Assembly (NCBI GenBank): GCA_016293865.1
Contig: JAEDDG010000003.1
Coordinates: 36,067 to 100,066 of the forward strand
Origin: Oscillospiraceae bacterium
GTDB taxonomy: Bacteria; Bacillota; Clostridia; Oscillospirales; Oscillospiraceae
Length of the DNA stretch: 64,000 bases
Direction: 5' to 3'
The notes beneath the pieces were generated by a model, which was not told the origin of the DNA, ran no database searches, and saw only the letters and a program-made list of their open reading frames with translations. This document shows, in pieces, positions 1-8,151 of the stretch (positions within the stretch are counted from its first letter, which is position 1; each line of letters opens with the position of its first letter). The translations under genes were made by a program, and so were the position numbers.

Positions 1-809
1 TCCATAACGATACAGCAGCCGCCGTTCTGAACATCATAATCCGCAATCGCCTGATCCAGATATTTTTCGGCAATATACTGAATGTCGAGATCCACAGTCA
101 GATTCAAATCGCACCCGTCTTTGCCCGGATTGTACGCTTCATAGCTCTGCAGAAGCATTTGGGATCCGTCTCCGGCCGCAAGCCGCGACACGCTGCCGTT
201 TTCACCGGCCAGAAGCCCGTCATACTGCGCTTCCAGTCCCTCCAGTCCGTTGCCGTCCACACCGGTAAAACCGAGCAGATGGCATGCCACCGTGCCGTAG
301 GGGTATATGCGCTTGGTGTCTTCCTCAATATGCAGGCTGTGCAGCTGGTTGGCGCTGATATAAGCGCGCAGCTCATCTGCCAGTTCGGGTGTGATTTTGG
401 TTTTGATCGTTTTGTACCAGGTTGAGGCATCGCCGCATTTTTTCAGCACAGAATCATAGTCAAGCTCCAGCGTCTCTGCCAGATACGCAGCAACTGCCTG
501 GGCGTCCTCGCCGTACCGTTTGAGCTCAAACGGGCAGATATAAACGGAATATGCCGTGGCGCTGACCGCCATTGCATTCCCGTTCCGGTCGTATATAGTC
601 CCCCGCTTCGCCGGTATCCGCGTCTCCTTCGTCTGCTGCTCAATGGCCATGGATTCATAGCGGTCATGGTCCTTGATCTGCACATTCCAGAGCCGCGCCG
701 TCAAAGCGGCAAAGGCAACTACGCCGCACACTGTCAGAAGGCATAGTGTACGGCTCAAAATCATTCTGTCAGGCCGAACAGCGGCGGAATCTTTCCAAAA
801 CAGATGCAT
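1..809 (-). CDS. ftsI: Class B penicillin-binding protein, N-terminal part (FtsI/PbpB/SpoVD type), cut by the left edge
   Basis: Septal peptidoglycan transpeptidase of the division machinery or, if of SpoVD type, of spore cortex synthesis. The visible part has a short cytoplasmic N-terminus, one membrane segment at about residues 18-38 (LCLLTVCGVVAFAALTARLW), then the dimerisation region with the typical RGTIYDRNG motif. The transpeptidase domain with the SxxK, SxN and KTG motifs lies outside the window. The ATG at 809 follows a GGAGGG ribosome binding site. It is the fourth gene of mraZ-rsmH-ftsL-PBP, which is what identifies it. SpoVD and FtsI cannot be told apart from this fragment. Confidence 0.85.
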   Translation of the reverse strand, partial: MHLFWKDSAAVRPDRMILSRTLCLLTVCGVVAFAALTARLWNVQIKDHDRYESMAIEQQTKETRIPAKRGTIYDRNGNAMAVSATAYSVYICPFELKRYGEDAQAVAAYLAETLELDYDSVLKKCGDASTWYKTIKTKITPELADELRAYISANQLHSLHIEEDTKRIYPYGTVACHLLGFTGVDGNGLEGLEAQYDGLLAGENGSVSRLAAGDGSQMLLQSYEAYNPGKDGCDLNLTVDLDIQYIAEKYLDQAIADYDVQNGGCCIVM

Positions 810-881
810 CTGCTGCCCTCCGCAATACAAGCTCATTTGAGGGCAGCACCGCTGGCCCACAACAGAAATATATTTGTTCAG

Positions 882-1448
882 TTATCTGAAATATGACATC
901 AGCGATGTCAAAAAGCCAATTACACTGCCGTCATTTTTAGCAGTTGCTGAGCTGCTGTCCAGAATGACCGCCATATCTTCACCCTGGATTTCCAGGTGCT
1001 CAGCATTCCCTTCACCTGCCGGAACCATGCCCAGCACATTCTGTGCGTAGTCGGCAACCTGTGTCATGTTGAAGGCCGCTTTGTATTCCGCTTCCAGTTT
1101 CTTCCCTTCGTCGGTCAGCGTGCCGAGCTGGTTCTGCAGCTCCACAGTCTGCGCGTTGATTTCCGTCAGGTTAATATAGGCCAGAAGGACAAACACCATC
1201 AGAGCCGCTGCGAACAGGTATCCAACCACAGCGATCACGGAAACCGACTGTCTGTCCTGCGCCACATGCTCGCCGCGCACAACAATCTTTGCGCGCTTCT
1301 GAACTCTTTTCCGCGCAGGTGCGGCCGTTTCTTCTCTTTCATCGGGAATATCGTAATATCCGGGTACAGCGCCCAGATCGTAGGCTACGCTTCCGTAAGT
1401 GGACTTTGCCGCATAGCGCAGCGTTCCCGTCTGTGCAGTTATGCTCAT
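882..1448 (-). CDS. ftsL: Cell division protein FtsL / septum formation initiator-like
   Basis: Small bitopic division protein that would join the FtsL-DivIC-FtsQ subcomplex and help activate septal peptidoglycan synthesis. A basic cytoplasmic stretch (KRVQKRAKIVVRG) precedes one membrane helix at about residues 70-92, then a short coiled coil (NAQTVELQNQLGTLTDEGKK) and the typical end of the FtsL fold (YAQNVLGMVP). The N-terminal about 60 residues and the C-terminal 40 are low in recognisable signal. The frame also has a GTG two codons earlier, but the ATG at 1448 is better placed behind AGAGGTG. The family diverges fast, so the name rests on topology and position between rsmH and the PBP gene. 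Confidence 0.8.
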   Translation of the reverse strand: MSITAQTGTLRYAAKSTYGSVAYDLGAVPGYYDIPDEREETAAPARKRVQKRAKIVVRGEHVAQDRQSVSVIAVVGYLFAAALMVFVLLAYINLTEINAQTVELQNQLGTLTDEGKKLEAEYKAAFNMTQVADYAQNVLGMVPAGEGNAEHLEIQGEDMAVILDSSSATAKNDGSVIGFLTSLMSYFR

Positions 1449-1462
1449 ATACACCTCTGTAT

Positions 1463-2395
1463 CTATATCTTCTCTGCGATTCTGAGCTTGGCACTCCGCG
1501 AACGGGGATTCAGCTGCAGTTCTTCCCGCCCGGCCTCAATCGGCTTGCGGGTCACAATCTTCAATGTCGGTTTAAAGCCGCACACACAGACCGGCAGATC
1601 CGGCGGACATGTACAGCCATTCGTTCTCGCCTTCAGCGCATTCTTGACAATCCTGTCTTCAAGAGAGTGGAAACTGATCACGGCAAGTCTGCCGCCGGGC
1701 AAAAGCGCGTCAATCGCCTTGTCCATCACGGCGGACACCGCAGTCAGTTCATCATTCACAGCAATGCGGATCGCCTGAAAACAGCGCTTGGCCGGGTGCT
1801 GCTTTTCCCGCAGCGCCGAGGCCGGCATTGCAGAACGGATAATCTCTGTCAGTTCAAACGTCGTCTCAACAGGTTTTTTGCTTCTGGCTGATACGACTGC
1901 GGCAGCGATACGCTGCGCCCAGCGCTCCTCGCCATACTCTAAAAAGATCCGTTTCAGTTCCGCCTCCGGCCAGTTGTTGACAATTTCCCGGGCAGTCAGC
2001 GTCTGCCGGTCGTCCATACGCATATCCAGCGGCGCGTCATGCATGTAGGAAAAACCGCGGCCTGCATCATCAAGCTGCGGCGAAGACACACCCAGATCAA
2101 GCAGCACACCGTGAACGCCGCCGATCTGCAAAGACGCAAGGATCTCATCCAGGTCGGAAAAATTGCCGCGCACAAGCGTCGTTTTCGCCGCATAGGGTGC
2201 CAGGCGTGCGCCCGCCTGTTCAATCGCTGCTGCATCCCGGTCAATCCCGATCAGCCGGCCGGCAGTCAGCCGTTTCACGATTTCCAGGGAGTGGCCGCCG
2301 CGGCCCAGTGTGCAGTCGACGTAAATTCCGTCAGGCCTGATATTCAGTCCCTCAATGCACGCATTCAAAAGCACGGGAATATGTGTTTGCGCCAT
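1463..2395 (-). CDS. rsmH: 16S rRNA (cytosine(1402)-N(4))-methyltransferase RsmH (MraW)
   Basis: SAM-dependent methyltransferase that modifies C1402 in the decoding centre of 16S rRNA. The 310-residue length is normal. Family motifs are present: VDCTLGRGGHS (SAM-binding loop), GVLLDLGVSSPQLD, and RAINDE-like RIAVNDEL, followed by GGRLAVISFHSLEDRIVK. The ATG shares bases with the mraZ stop (TGATG overlap), so the two genes are translationally coupled. It lies in the conserved order mraZ-rsmH-ftsL-PBP. Confidence 0.97.
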   Translation of the reverse strand: MAQTHIPVLLNACIEGLNIRPDGIYVDCTLGRGGHSLEIVKRLTAGRLIGIDRDAAAIEQAGARLAPYAAKTTLVRGNFSDLDEILASLQIGGVHGVLLDLGVSSPQLDDAGRGFSYMHDAPLDMRMDDRQTLTAREIVNNWPEAELKRIFLEYGEERWAQRIAAAVVSARSKKPVETTFELTEIIRSAMPASALREKQHPAKRCFQAIRIAVNDELTAVSAVMDKAIDALLPGGRLAVISFHSLEDRIVKNALKARTNGCTCPPDLPVCVCGFKPTLKIVTRKPIEAGREELQLNPRSRSAKLRIAEKI

Positions 2396-2811
2396 CAGAA
2401 ATCAAGCTCCATAAAAACTTCGGCAATGTTGTCGGGAGAGGTCTCAGCAGCATCCACAGCCGCCCATGCGTCGGCATCCCAGAACTCCGCGCACTCGCCG
2501 CTGCCCACCACTGCCACATTTTTCACAAGACCTGCGAAATCGCGCAGCGGCTGCGGCAGAAGAATTCTTCCCTGTGCATCCAGTTCGCATTTGGCCGCAT
2601 GGGAAAACAGCGGCCGCATTTTTATCTGTTTTGTTTTGGGCATCGCCTTGATCTTTTCTGTAAAGCGTTCCCAGCTTTCGGCGGAATATGCAGTCAGGCA
2701 TTTTTCCATGGAAAGCGTCACAAAGAAAACATCGCCCAGCTCTTCACGCAGGCGCGCAGGGATAAACAGTCTGCCCTTGGTATCCAGCGTATGCTGATAC
2801 ACTCCGGTCAT
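2395..2811 (-). CDS. mraZ: Transcriptional regulator MraZ
   Basis: AbrB-fold DNA-binding protein that controls the division and cell-wall cluster, as known from Escherichia coli and other bacteria. The protein is 138 residues and starts MTGVYQHTLDTKGRLFIPAR; the second half repeats the fold (CELDAQGRILLPQPLRDFAG), the usual tandem SpoVT-AbrB-like arrangement. The frame is open 29 codons further upstream, but the ATG at 2811 has an AGGTGG ribosome binding site and matches the family N-terminus. It is first in its operon, and its own promoter carries candidate MraZ operators. Confidence 0.97.
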   Translation of the reverse strand: MTGVYQHTLDTKGRLFIPARLREELGDVFFVTLSMEKCLTAYSAESWERFTEKIKAMPKTKQIKMRPLFSHAAKCELDAQGRILLPQPLRDFAGLVKNVAVVGSGECAEFWDADAWAAVDAAETSPDNIAEVFMELDF

Positions 2812-2847
2812 CTGTTTTCCACCTGCCCTTCTCTTTGTGGGATTTTC

Positions 2848-2873
2848 ATACATTTCGCTCCACTTCGCCCCAC
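2848..2873 (-). promoter_or_regulatory. Candidate MraZ operator repeats
   Basis: Just upstream of mraZ the minus strand reads GTGGGG-CGAA-GTGGAG-CGAA-ATGTAT, that is two good copies and one degenerate copy of a GTGGRG hexamer at a 10-bp period. Direct hexamer repeats with 4-bp spacers are the known MraZ binding pattern. They lie downstream of the -10 box, where bound protein would block transcription (autorepression). Confidence 0.65.
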
Positions 2874-2883
2874 TGTGTTTTTT

Positions 2884-2912
2884 ATTATAGAGGAGCACTC
2901 GTTAAATTGCAA
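2884..2912 (-). promoter_or_regulatory. SigA-type promoter of the mraZ operon
   Basis: The minus strand has TTGCAA at 2912-2907, a 17-bp spacer and a perfect TATAAT at 2889-2884. The predicted start lies at about 2877, immediately before the MraZ repeats. Confidence 0.7.
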
Positions 2913-3007
2913 GGGAAAGATCCAGATTTTTTTAACAAAAATTTCTGCTTTTTTCTTTGAAAAGCTCTTTTTTCGGTATAATCGAACGCATGTTCTATTT
3001 TTCCGTC

Positions 3008-3039
3008 AAAAAAATCCCCCGGCATAAGCCAGGGGATTC
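3008..3039 (-). terminator. Intrinsic terminator of the NodB-like gene
   Basis: On the minus strand AATCCCC and GGGGATT arms enclose a short GC-rich stem and ATAA-type loop, followed by seven T. It sits right after the stop of the gene ending at 3061. Confidence 0.8.
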
Positions 3040-3060
3040 CCACATTGTTTAGCCTGTATA

Positions 3061-4161
3061 TTATTCAAACAGCACGCCGCTCGTGAATGCAGGCGTGTAT
3101 CCGTTTTCACGGCACCAGCGGCATGCGGAAAAAATCCGCTGCGCATAATCCGGCAGATACGCCTTGTATGCCGGATAAAAATACTGTTCATGGATCATCA
3201 CTTCCACGAAACCTTTTTTGGGGTGCGCTGCTTTTGCCGCATCCAGCAGCCGCCAAGCGGTTTCTGCGTCATACAGATTCAAAACCAGATCGATTTTTCC
3301 GTAAATCATATCTGTTTCATGATCTTTCCAGAAACCGTACTCATTGGCATGCTTTACCTGTTCCGGCGTGAGCTCATAGCTGACATACGGTCTTCCGTCC
3401 CGGTCCAGTTCAAGATATCCCATCAGCGCACGCAGGCCCAGATCCTTCTCAGCCCGCACGGCCTCCCGGCTTCCGGAGCCCCAATGATTTGTCGTCACCG
3501 TGTCAAGTGCCTCGTCTCCGGCAAAGCGGCAGATTTCTGCGGTCACCGCTTTATAATCATGCTGCATCTGCGCATAGTCGGCGCAGGCATACGGCCGGTC
3601 CGGGAATTCAGCCTGCGCATGAAACGCCAGATGCAGCCAGTCGGCATTCGCCCTGAACTCGTCTCTGAATTTGTCCGTCATCATCGAGAGATCAAAGGGG
3701 CCGTACATCTCCAGGCCGCAGGGATTGTTGCTGGAATAAAACATGTTCAGGCGCACAGTTGTTCCGTATTTCTCATGGGCCTTCTGATAGACGCGCAGAT
3801 AGGGATTTTCAAAAATAGACGTATAGACATCCTTGTTCTTTGTCAGGTCCGCAAAGGCCCAGATGTTATCGTCCACTGACAGGGCAAATTTCCCGGCGGC
3901 ATGCTTCAGCCGGTAAACCACCGCGCTTTCCGATATCCCGTAGCCGCACACTGCGGTCAGCACGTTGCGGTAAGCCTTCAGCGGTACAACCGCAGCGTAG
4001 CAGCTGCCGGTCCATCGGGCGCAGATGCCGTTGACAGTCACGGCGCTGTCCGGCGGAGCAGCAATCTGCACTTCGATTTCCAGTGCGCCGTTCTGAACGT
4101 TTCCGGCTGCATCAGAGAGCATATCCCCATCCACCGGCGTGATAAAGCGTAGCGTTTTCAT
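3061..4161 (-). CDS. NodB/polysaccharide deacetylase-like protein, function unknown
   Basis: I do not recognise this 366-residue protein with certainty. It has an N-terminal beta-rich region of about 90 residues, then a domain resembling the NodB-type TIM barrel: LSVDDN in the place of the first metal-binding Asp pair, HLAFHAQAEFPD as a candidate HxxxH/D segment, and VEVMIHEQYFY near the C-terminus as a possible catalytic His strand. No signal peptide or membrane segment is seen, so it is probably cytoplasmic, which is unusual for a cell-wall deacetylase. The ATG at 4161 follows AAAGGAG. It stands alone between two terminators, facing the same way as its neighbours. It could be a deacetylase, a TIM-barrel glycoside hydrolase or a non-catalytic relative. 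Confidence 0.55.
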   Translation of the reverse strand: MKTLRFITPVDGDMLSDAAGNVQNGALEIEVQIAAPPDSAVTVNGICARWTGSCYAAVVPLKAYRNVLTAVCGYGISESAVVYRLKHAAGKFALSVDDNIWAFADLTKNKDVYTSIFENPYLRVYQKAHEKYGTTVRLNMFYSSNNPCGLEMYGPFDLSMMTDKFRDEFRANADWLHLAFHAQAEFPDRPYACADYAQMQHDYKAVTAEICRFAGDEALDTVTTNHWGSGSREAVRAEKDLGLRALMGYLELDRDGRPYVSYELTPEQVKHANEYGFWKDHETDMIYGKIDLVLNLYDAETAWRLLDAAKAAHPKKGFVEVMIHEQYFYPAYKAYLPDYAQRIFSACRWCRENGYTPAFTSGVLFE

Positions 4162-4196
4162 TGCACTTACTCCTTTGCTGATAAACACTCCGGATC

Positions 4197-4240
4197 AAAA
4201 AATTCTTGCGGCTTCCGGCGTGAAGACGCCAAAAACCGCA
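4197..4240 (-). terminator. Terminator of the uvrC-rsmD-coaD-coiled-coil operon
   Basis: On the minus strand TTGCGG and CCGCAA arms enclose an inner GGCGT-CTTC-ACGCC hairpin, followed by GAATTTTTT. It lies downstream of the gene ending at 4273. Confidence 0.65.
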
Positions 4241-4272
4241 AAATGCAAGGCAATATTGGAAAATAAAACAGG

Positions 4273-4749
4273 TTACTGCTGCTGGTTCATTCCGGAAGAC
4301 GCGCTGCGGAAATTGGCCCTGGAGCGGCGGACCTCATTGAGCGCCTCCTCAATGGCCTCCTCTGTACGCTTCAGTGCGTCGTCCGCATAGTCGTTGGCAA
4401 CGCGGCGCAGTTCGTTTGACTTGGCTTCCGCCGTGGAAATCATTTCATTGCTCTTGGCGCGGGCGTTGCGGACAACCTCCTGCTCATCAATCATCTGGCG
4501 GGCGCGCTCCTCCGCGACCTTGCGAATGGATTCCGCTTCCCGCTTTGCATTGGCAATAAACTCGCTTCTGGCGGCAACCAGCCGCTTGGCCTCTGCAAGC
4601 TCTGTGGGGAATTGCGCTTTGATCTCGTCCAGCAGGTCCAGAACCTTATCACGCTCAATCACGCACTTTTCTGCGCCCAGCGGCAGGCCCCATGCCTCCG
4701 TGATCATCGTATACAGCATATCCAGAAGTTCCTGTACGCTGTTTTCCAT
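4273..4749 (-). CDS. Coiled-coil protein resembling ATP synthase subunit b, unknown role
   Basis: This 158-residue protein is almost entirely charged helix (AKREAESIRKVAEERARQM, then ELRRVANDYADDALKRTEEA) and has no membrane segment. Automatic annotation often calls such proteins ATP synthase F0 subunit b-like or V-type subunit E-like, but there is no other ATPase gene nearby and no membrane anchor, so a role in ATP synthesis is unlikely. A DivIVA-like or SMC-like scaffold role is possible. The start at 4749 has a strong AGGAGG site. It is the last gene after coaD, with a 5-base gap. Confidence 0.7.
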   Translation of the reverse strand: MENSVQELLDMLYTMITEAWGLPLGAEKCVIERDKVLDLLDEIKAQFPTELAEAKRLVAARSEFIANAKREAESIRKVAEERARQMIDEQEVVRNARAKSNEMISTAEAKSNELRRVANDYADDALKRTEEAIEEALNEVRRSRANFRSASSGMNQQQ

Positions 4750-4754
4750 TCTCC

Positions 4755-5240
4755 CTACCTCCTGTTTTGTAGTTTGTTAATCAGATCGTCTTTAATTTCC
4801 CGCGGGACAAACTGGCTCAGATCGGCATTGTATTTTGCCATTTCCCTGACAATCGTCGAACTGAGATACGTATATTTTTCACTGGCCGTTAAAAATACCG
4901 TTTCAATACCCGGCTCCAGTTTGCTGTTTGTCAGCGCCATTTGAAATTCCATTTCAAAATCCGTAACTGCCCGCAATCCCTTGACGATCACTGTGGCGCC
5001 TCTGGATTTTGCATACTCCACCAGAAGCTTGTCGGAGTATTCCACTTCCACATTTCCAAAGCGTTCAATACAGCGCTGGATAAATTCCATGCGTTCTTCA
5101 AGAGTAAACCATGGCTTTTTACCCGAATTGACCATCACACAGACATAGACCTTATCAAAAATCCTGGCAGCGCGCTTGATCAGATTCAGATGGCCCAGTG
5201 TAATCGGATCAAAGCTGCCCGGATATACGGCTATTCTCAT
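4755..5240 (-). CDS. coaD: Phosphopantetheine adenylyltransferase
   Basis: Transfers AMP from ATP to 4'-phosphopantetheine, the penultimate step of coenzyme A synthesis. The protein is 161 residues, the usual length. It shows the nucleotidyltransferase motif PGSFDPITLGHLNLI with the TxGH signature, KGLRAVTDFEMEFQMA in the middle and YTYLSSTIVREM at the C-terminus, all as in CoaD. The rsmD-coaD pair is common in Firmicutes. Confidence 0.98.
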   Translation of the reverse strand: MRIAVYPGSFDPITLGHLNLIKRAARIFDKVYVCVMVNSGKKPWFTLEERMEFIQRCIERFGNVEVEYSDKLLVEYAKSRGATVIVKGLRAVTDFEMEFQMALTNSKLEPGIETVFLTASEKYTYLSSTIVREMAKYNADLSQFVPREIKDDLINKLQNRR

Positions 5241-5266
5241 GAATTGGATGAACCGCCTTTCAGCGT

Positions 5267-5815
5267 TCAGACGCCGGCCCGCCGCGAAAACATGTCCACA
5301 GTAATCTTCCCATAGCGGTACTGCCTGCGTTTGAAATAGAATCCGTCAGATTCCGGCACATTTTGACCGGTTCCGCTTTCGCAGACTATTATACCATTCT
5401 CGTTCAGAATGTCAAACTGTATTATGGTTTCCAGCGCTTTTTCCGCAAGTCCGCTCTCATATGGAGGATCAAGAAAGATAATATCAAACTTTTCTCCGCT
5501 TTTCAGATAGCTCACGCCGTCACCGCGCCGGATCACCGCCCGGTCTGAAAAGCCGCAGCTTTCCACGTTTTCCTGTACGATCCGCAGCGCCGCCGGAGAT
5601 TCGTCGGTGAACACCGCCTGGCGCGCGCCGCGGCTGAGCGCCTCAATGCCCAGCTGTCCCGTTCCGGCAAAAAGATCCAGAACGCGGCGTCCTTCAATCT
5701 CAAACTGGATGGCGCTGAATACCGCTTCCTTCACTTTGTCAGTTGTCGGCCGGATCTGCCGTCCCTCCGGCTCCTTCAGCCGCCGCCCTCTGGCCGTCCC
5801 TGCTATGACTCTCAT
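5267..5815 (-). CDS. rsmD: 16S rRNA (guanine(966)-N(2))-methyltransferase RsmD
   Basis: SAM-dependent methyltransferase for G966 of 16S rRNA. The 182-residue protein begins MRVIAGTARGRRLKEPEG, has the SAM-binding loop VLDLFAGTGQLGIEALSRGA and the catalytic FLDPPYE of N2-guanine/N6-adenine methyltransferases. It starts 6 bases after the uvrC stop and precedes coaD, so it is likely cotranscribed with both. Confidence 0.97.
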   Translation of the reverse strand: MRVIAGTARGRRLKEPEGRQIRPTTDKVKEAVFSAIQFEIEGRRVLDLFAGTGQLGIEALSRGARQAVFTDESPAALRIVQENVESCGFSDRAVIRRGDGVSYLKSGEKFDIIFLDPPYESGLAEKALETIIQFDILNENGIIVCESGTGQNVPESDGFYFKRRQYRYGKITVDMFSRRAGV

Positions 5816-5821
5816 GTGTAC

Positions 5822-7636
5822 TCATTCACCACTTTCACCGTGAAAATAATCATAAACGGCTTTTGCCGTGTTTTTCGGAACCACTTTGGTGAGCTGCTCA
5901 AGTTCCGCCTCCCTGACTGCACTGACTGTCCCGAAGCTTTTAAGCAGAGCCGTGCGCCGGGCAGGTCCAACGCCCGGAATGGCGTCCAGCGTGGATCCCA
6001 CTGCGCTTTTGCTGCGCAGCTTCCTGTGATATTCAATGGCAAACCGATGCGTTTCCTCCTGAATTGTTCCGATAAATGCAAACACATGGGGCTGGGCGGC
6101 AATGCCGATCTCATGCCCCTCCGGCGTGACCAGCGCCCGGGTTCGGTGCCGGTCATCCTTGACCATTCCGAAAACCGGAACATTGACTCCGTTTTCCACA
6201 CAGGCGCGGACCGCCGCCGCCGCATGGGCTGCGCCGCCGTCAATCAGCAAAAGATCCGGCAGCGGAGCAAATTTTTCATCGCCGGCGGCATACCTTGCCA
6301 TCCGCCGTCCCACCGCTTCCGCCATGCTTCCATAGTCGTTCTGGCCGTCTGTCGTCATGATTTTAAAATGCCGGTAATCGCGCTTCAGCGGCCGTCCGTC
6401 TTTGAATACAACCATGCCGGCAACAATGCTGTCGTTGCCTGTATTTGAAATATCAAACGCCTCGATCCGTTCCGGCAGTCCCGGCAGATCCAGCGCCTTT
6501 TCCAGCCACTGCGCCGTCCTGGACGCTTTTTCCTCCCGTGTTGAATGCCGCTCAATTTCTTCTCTGGCATTCAGGACTGCTGTTGCTGTATAAACAGCTT
6601 TTTCTCCGCGCTGCGGCACGGAAACCGTGACGCTGCGTCCGGCGCACTGGCTGATCAGCTGCTGCAGGGACTGGGCGTCCGCCAGTTCAAACGGAAGCAG
6701 TACGCTCTTCGGCGCACTGGCGCGTATGGTATAGTATTGCCGCACCAGGCCCGAAACCGCTTCGTCATCATCTTCGACCGGCTCGTCAATCAGCTCATAA
6801 TCCTTGCCGAGAAGCTGTCCGTCCACATAATGCAGCACAACAAAGCAGCTTTTGACGCCCCGGCAGAAGCCGACAGCGTCCACATCCGTGCCGTTGGCGC
6901 TCCATGCGTGCTGCTTCGTCTCCAGAAGCGAGATGGCCTTGATGCTGTCGCGCAGCTCCGCCGCGCGCTCAAAGCGCAGCGCCTGCGCCGCGGCAGCCAT
7001 CTCTTCCTTCAGCTGCTTCAGAAGCTCCGCGCTGCGTCCCTCAAGAATCATGACCGCCTGATCAATGGCCTGCAGATATTCGCTTCTCGGCGTGTCCCTC
7101 AGGCAGTATGCCCGGCATGCGCCCATGTGATAATTCAGACATGGGCGCTCACGTCCGATATCCCGCGGAAACCGCCGTGCACACTGCGGCAGTTTCAGCG
7201 CTTTTTTCATGGCCTCCAATGCTGCAAAGGTGGAGCCCCGGCTGCCGTATGGTCCAAAATAACGCGCACCGTCATCTGCCGTCCGGGAGACAACGGTCAG
7301 TTCCGGATAATCCGCCGCTCTGTCCAGCCGGACAAACGGGTAACCTTTGTCATCCTTCAGCAGAATATTGTATTTGGGCATATGGTGCTTGATCAGTGAG
7401 TTTTCCAGCACCAGCGCTTCAAACTCCGATGTGGCGACAATGACGTCAAAATCCGCAATATTTGAAACCAGTGCCTGCGTCTTTTCATTGTGCGCGCCGC
7501 GGAAATAGCTGCTGACACGGTTTTTCAGCAGCTTCGCCTTGCCCACATAGATAATTTTCCCCGCTGCATCCTTCATCAGGTATACGCCGGGTTTCATGGG
7601 GAGCGCATGCGCCTTTGCGGCCAGTTTCTCGATCAT
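5822..7636 (-). CDS. uvrC: Excinuclease ABC subunit C
   Basis: Dual-incision nuclease of nucleotide excision repair, acting with UvrAB. The 604-residue protein has the N-terminal GIY-YIG nuclease (PGVYLMKDAAGKIIYVGKA), a Cys-containing segment (CARRFPRDIGRERPCLNYHMG), a UVR motif (ELLKQLKEEMAAAAQALRFE), the RNase H-like C-terminal nuclease (IEAFDISNTG, LLLIDGGAAH) and a helix-hairpin-helix end (LDAIPGVGPARRTALLKSFG). It begins the uvrC-rsmD-coaD group and follows a terminator that isolates it from ptsH. Confidence 0.98.
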   Translation of the reverse strand: MIEKLAAKAHALPMKPGVYLMKDAAGKIIYVGKAKLLKNRVSSYFRGAHNEKTQALVSNIADFDVIVATSEFEALVLENSLIKHHMPKYNILLKDDKGYPFVRLDRAADYPELTVVSRTADDGARYFGPYGSRGSTFAALEAMKKALKLPQCARRFPRDIGRERPCLNYHMGACRAYCLRDTPRSEYLQAIDQAVMILEGRSAELLKQLKEEMAAAAQALRFERAAELRDSIKAISLLETKQHAWSANGTDVDAVGFCRGVKSCFVVLHYVDGQLLGKDYELIDEPVEDDDEAVSGLVRQYYTIRASAPKSVLLPFELADAQSLQQLISQCAGRSVTVSVPQRGEKAVYTATAVLNAREEIERHSTREEKASRTAQWLEKALDLPGLPERIEAFDISNTGNDSIVAGMVVFKDGRPLKRDYRHFKIMTTDGQNDYGSMAEAVGRRMARYAAGDEKFAPLPDLLLIDGGAAHAAAAVRACVENGVNVPVFGMVKDDRHRTRALVTPEGHEIGIAAQPHVFAFIGTIQEETHRFAIEYHRKLRSKSAVGSTLDAIPGVGPARRTALLKSFGTVSAVREAELEQLTKVVPKNTAKAVYDYFHGESGE

Positions 7637-7651
7637 TCTTCAATCTCCCGG

Positions 7652-7698
7652 TAAAAAATGTGTCTCAAAATGCCGGAAAACTCCGGCACTCTGAGACA
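7652..7698 (-). terminator. Terminator downstream of ptsH
   Basis: Two stacked perfect 7-bp stems, TGTCTCA/TGAGACA and TGCCGGA/TCCGGCA, are separated by a small internal loop. On the minus strand a run of six T follows, just before the uvrC ribosome binding site. Confidence 0.85.
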
Positions 7699-7743
7699 TC
7701 AATTTCATACTTATATCAGGTTTTTCCCCTGAATGACCCTGTT

Positions 7744-8007
7744 TTATTCTGCAAACCCGGAGGAAATCAGCTTGCAAAGCGTATCAACTGCGGCTTCCTC
7801 GTCGACGCCGTCAGCGATAATATTGATTTTTGTGCCCTGTACAACACCAAGCGAGAGTACGCCCAGCAGACTCTTCGCATTGACCTTACGCTCTTCCTTT
7901 TCGATCCAGATACTACATTTGAATTCATTTGCCTTCTGAGTGAAAAAAGTTGCGGGTCTTGCATGAAGGCCGACCTGATTGCCGACGACAGTCTCTTTTA
8001 CGAACAT
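7744..8007 (-). CDS. ptsH: Phosphocarrier protein HPr
   Basis: Phosphate carrier of the sugar phosphotransferase system, taking the phosphoryl group from enzyme I and passing it to enzyme II components. The 87-residue protein has the catalytic His15 in GLHARPAT and the regulatory Ser46 in NAKSLLGVLSLG, the target of HPr kinase in Firmicutes. Because His15 is present it is HPr and not Crh. No ptsI is adjacent. It has its own promoter and terminator, so it is monocistronic. Confidence 0.95.
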   Translation of the reverse strand: MFVKETVVGNQVGLHARPATFFTQKANEFKCSIWIEKEERKVNAKSLLGVLSLGVVQGTKINIIADGVDEEAAVDTLCKLISSGFAE

Positions 8008-8067
8008 ATTTTATCCTCCTTTGGAATAAGCGCGTTACGCTTAACCGGGCTCACATTCCCTTCTTAT

Positions 8068-8096
8068 ATTTTATCAAATGCAGAGAAAATCGTCAA
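8068..8096 (-). promoter_or_regulatory. SigA-type promoter of ptsH
   Basis: On the minus strand TTGACG (8096-8091), a 17-bp spacer and TAAAAT (8073-8068) precede ptsH by about 60 bases. Confidence 0.75.
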
Positions 8097-8151
8097 TGAC
8101 AATTTGTACGAACTTTCATGCGTTTTCCGAAGGAATACCAGCAAAAAAGCA

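Noticed and set aside
4273..4749. ATP synthase subunit b
   Set aside because: No membrane helix and no other ATP synthase gene in the neighbourhood.
7744..8007. Crh instead of HPr
   Set aside because: Crh lacks the catalytic His; here His15 and Ser46 are both present.
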